DNA of 31,397 bases, from contig UZAN01044767.1 in the NCBI GenBank assembly GCA_900618425.1, positions 3,556 through 34,952 of the forward strand, in the 5' to 3' direction. A program made the position numbers and the translations under genes. The notes beneath the pieces are model-generated. The model had not been told where the DNA came from. It ran no database searches and saw only the letters and a list, made by a program, of their open reading frames with translations. Positions 30,640 to 31,397 of this stretch are shown here, one piece after another; position 1 is the stretch's first letter; each line of letters opens with the position of its first letter. The DNA comes from Echinostoma caproni. Its lineage: Eukaryota > Platyhelminthes > Trematoda > Plagiorchiida > Echinostomatidae.

Positions 30640-31365
30640 GTGATTTGGCCCGAATTTCAAGGAATGACAACAGCAAGCCCGCTTGCCAAGGCATCAGGCT
30701 GCTCTAAGGAAGGAAAAAGTCAACGTTCACGCTGCTCGTCGGTTGTTCTTCCGGCCTACTCGTCAGACAAAATTTATAATATGGAATTGTTCTTAAACTT
30801 GGATATGCATAAAACTAAATTCTCCTCTGCTGCAGGCCCGGTTGGCTTAACTCTGATACTTTTAAAATTCGGAGTGACTTATCCAGCTGGGGCAATCACC
30901 TATATTTAAAATAAAGCCCTTTGCACTTCCGCAATTCCAGATTTTTGGAGAGTAGTCAGAATAGTACTGATCCAAAAACGCAAAACACCTGCTCTCTAAA
31001 TCAATGAAAAAGCTGTTCTGGAACGCCCACAGCAATTAATAAAAATTGTTGATAATCTTTTTAGGTTCGCTTACAAGCCTAAAAGGACTCACTTGGAAAC
31101 AGATCCTAGTATCGTTCATTTTATTACTTTATCTTTGAATGGTTCTATTAAAACATTCCAGTATTTCTTTCATAGCTATTCTTCAAAATTTGACCCCATT
31201 TATCGCATGATCATTTTGCAAAATCTTTAGTCTTTTTATGCTCTTAACACACACAAGCTTCGTATGCAAACCAGTTGCCAGATAAAGCATAATTGATTAC
31301 CAATGGAAAGATGCTCAGAAAAAGTGTAGTTCCTGTATCAATTATTCACCTAAATTAGCGATAAT
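30640..31365 (+). pseudogene. Non-LTR (LINE) reverse transcriptase, broken
   Basis: Successive frames give the fingers/palm order of non-LTR reverse transcriptases. First is SSAAGPVGLTLILLKFGVTY (AGPDGxxxxLLK block), then a TAA at 30907, then NKALCTSAIPDFWRVVRIVL (the FNxSLxxGxxPxxWK block). RFAYKPKRTHLE (YRPxRST block) and YSSKFDP (the LDYSSAFDT block, motif A) follow, and after a frameshift TNGKMLRKSVV near 31300. At least three stops and a frameshift break it. The catalytic Asp of motif A reads Ser, so it is dead. Order suggests a CR1/Jockey-type element; the clade is not certain. The YxDD motif C would lie beyond the window end. Confidence 0.7.
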
Positions 31366-31378
31366 CCATTCGTTTCTG

Positions 31379-31397
31379 TATATATATATATATATAT
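31379..31397. repeat. (TA)n microsatellite at window end
   Basis: The window ends inside a TA dinucleotide run, so its length is unknown. Confidence 0.85.

Overview
This is a eukaryotic, gene-poor, repeat-rich window, most likely from a parasitic flatworm (trematode or cestode). Three things point that way. Every open frame is short, and the plausible coding pieces are bounded by GT/AG splice signals or poly(A) signals. The interspersed elements are tRNA-derived SINEs, non-LTR retrotransposon remains, Penelope-like (PLE) remains and hammerhead-ribozyme motifs, and this combination is best known from flatworm repeats. Three single-N gaps mark it as draft scaffold sequence. The species is inferred, not proven. 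There is no bacterial operon organisation, CRISPR array or rRNA.

Layout. 1-2560 is featureless. 2571-2710 holds a tRNA-derived SINE with a near-complete hammerhead core just downstream of its B box, the arrangement described for the schistosome Sm-alpha family. 4041-4260 (minus) looks like a decayed PLE GIY-YIG endonuclease, followed by a possible secreted-protein first exon (4399-4504) cut by a gap. 8000-10200 contains an LTR-like block and three degenerate tRNA-like promoters. 11058-11584 (minus) is a possible compact gene with a CCAAT/E-box palindrome upstream and ATTAAA downstream. 12206-13250 holds a possible myristoylated first exon and a long unrecognised ORF.

15070-16108 and 18180-18310 carry PLE-like and duplicated repeat relics. 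17245-17608 is a cluster of three tRNA-like elements, two of them forming a large inverted repeat. 19199-19803 is a coding-like stretch ending in a second hammerhead-like fold. 19959-20125 (minus) is a cysteine-rich exon candidate. 22741-22923 is a possible internal exon. 24172-25270 holds an assembly duplication and GT microsatellites.

From 26865 the window looks most genic. It has an exon encoding the tail of a J domain (+), a possible mitochondrial-protein first exon (-), a second PLE endonuclease remnant (+), and a convincing 3'-terminal exon with AATAAA (-, 28232-28510). It ends with a tRNA-Val-like pseudogene (29239-29311) and a broken non-LTR reverse transcriptase (30640-31365) that probably runs out of the window.

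The main biological theme is self-cleaving RNA motifs. Two hammerhead-like folds occur in one window, one in a Pol III SINE and one in a PLE-like context, alongside separate remains of PLE protein domains. No complete gene can be assembled from the window alone.
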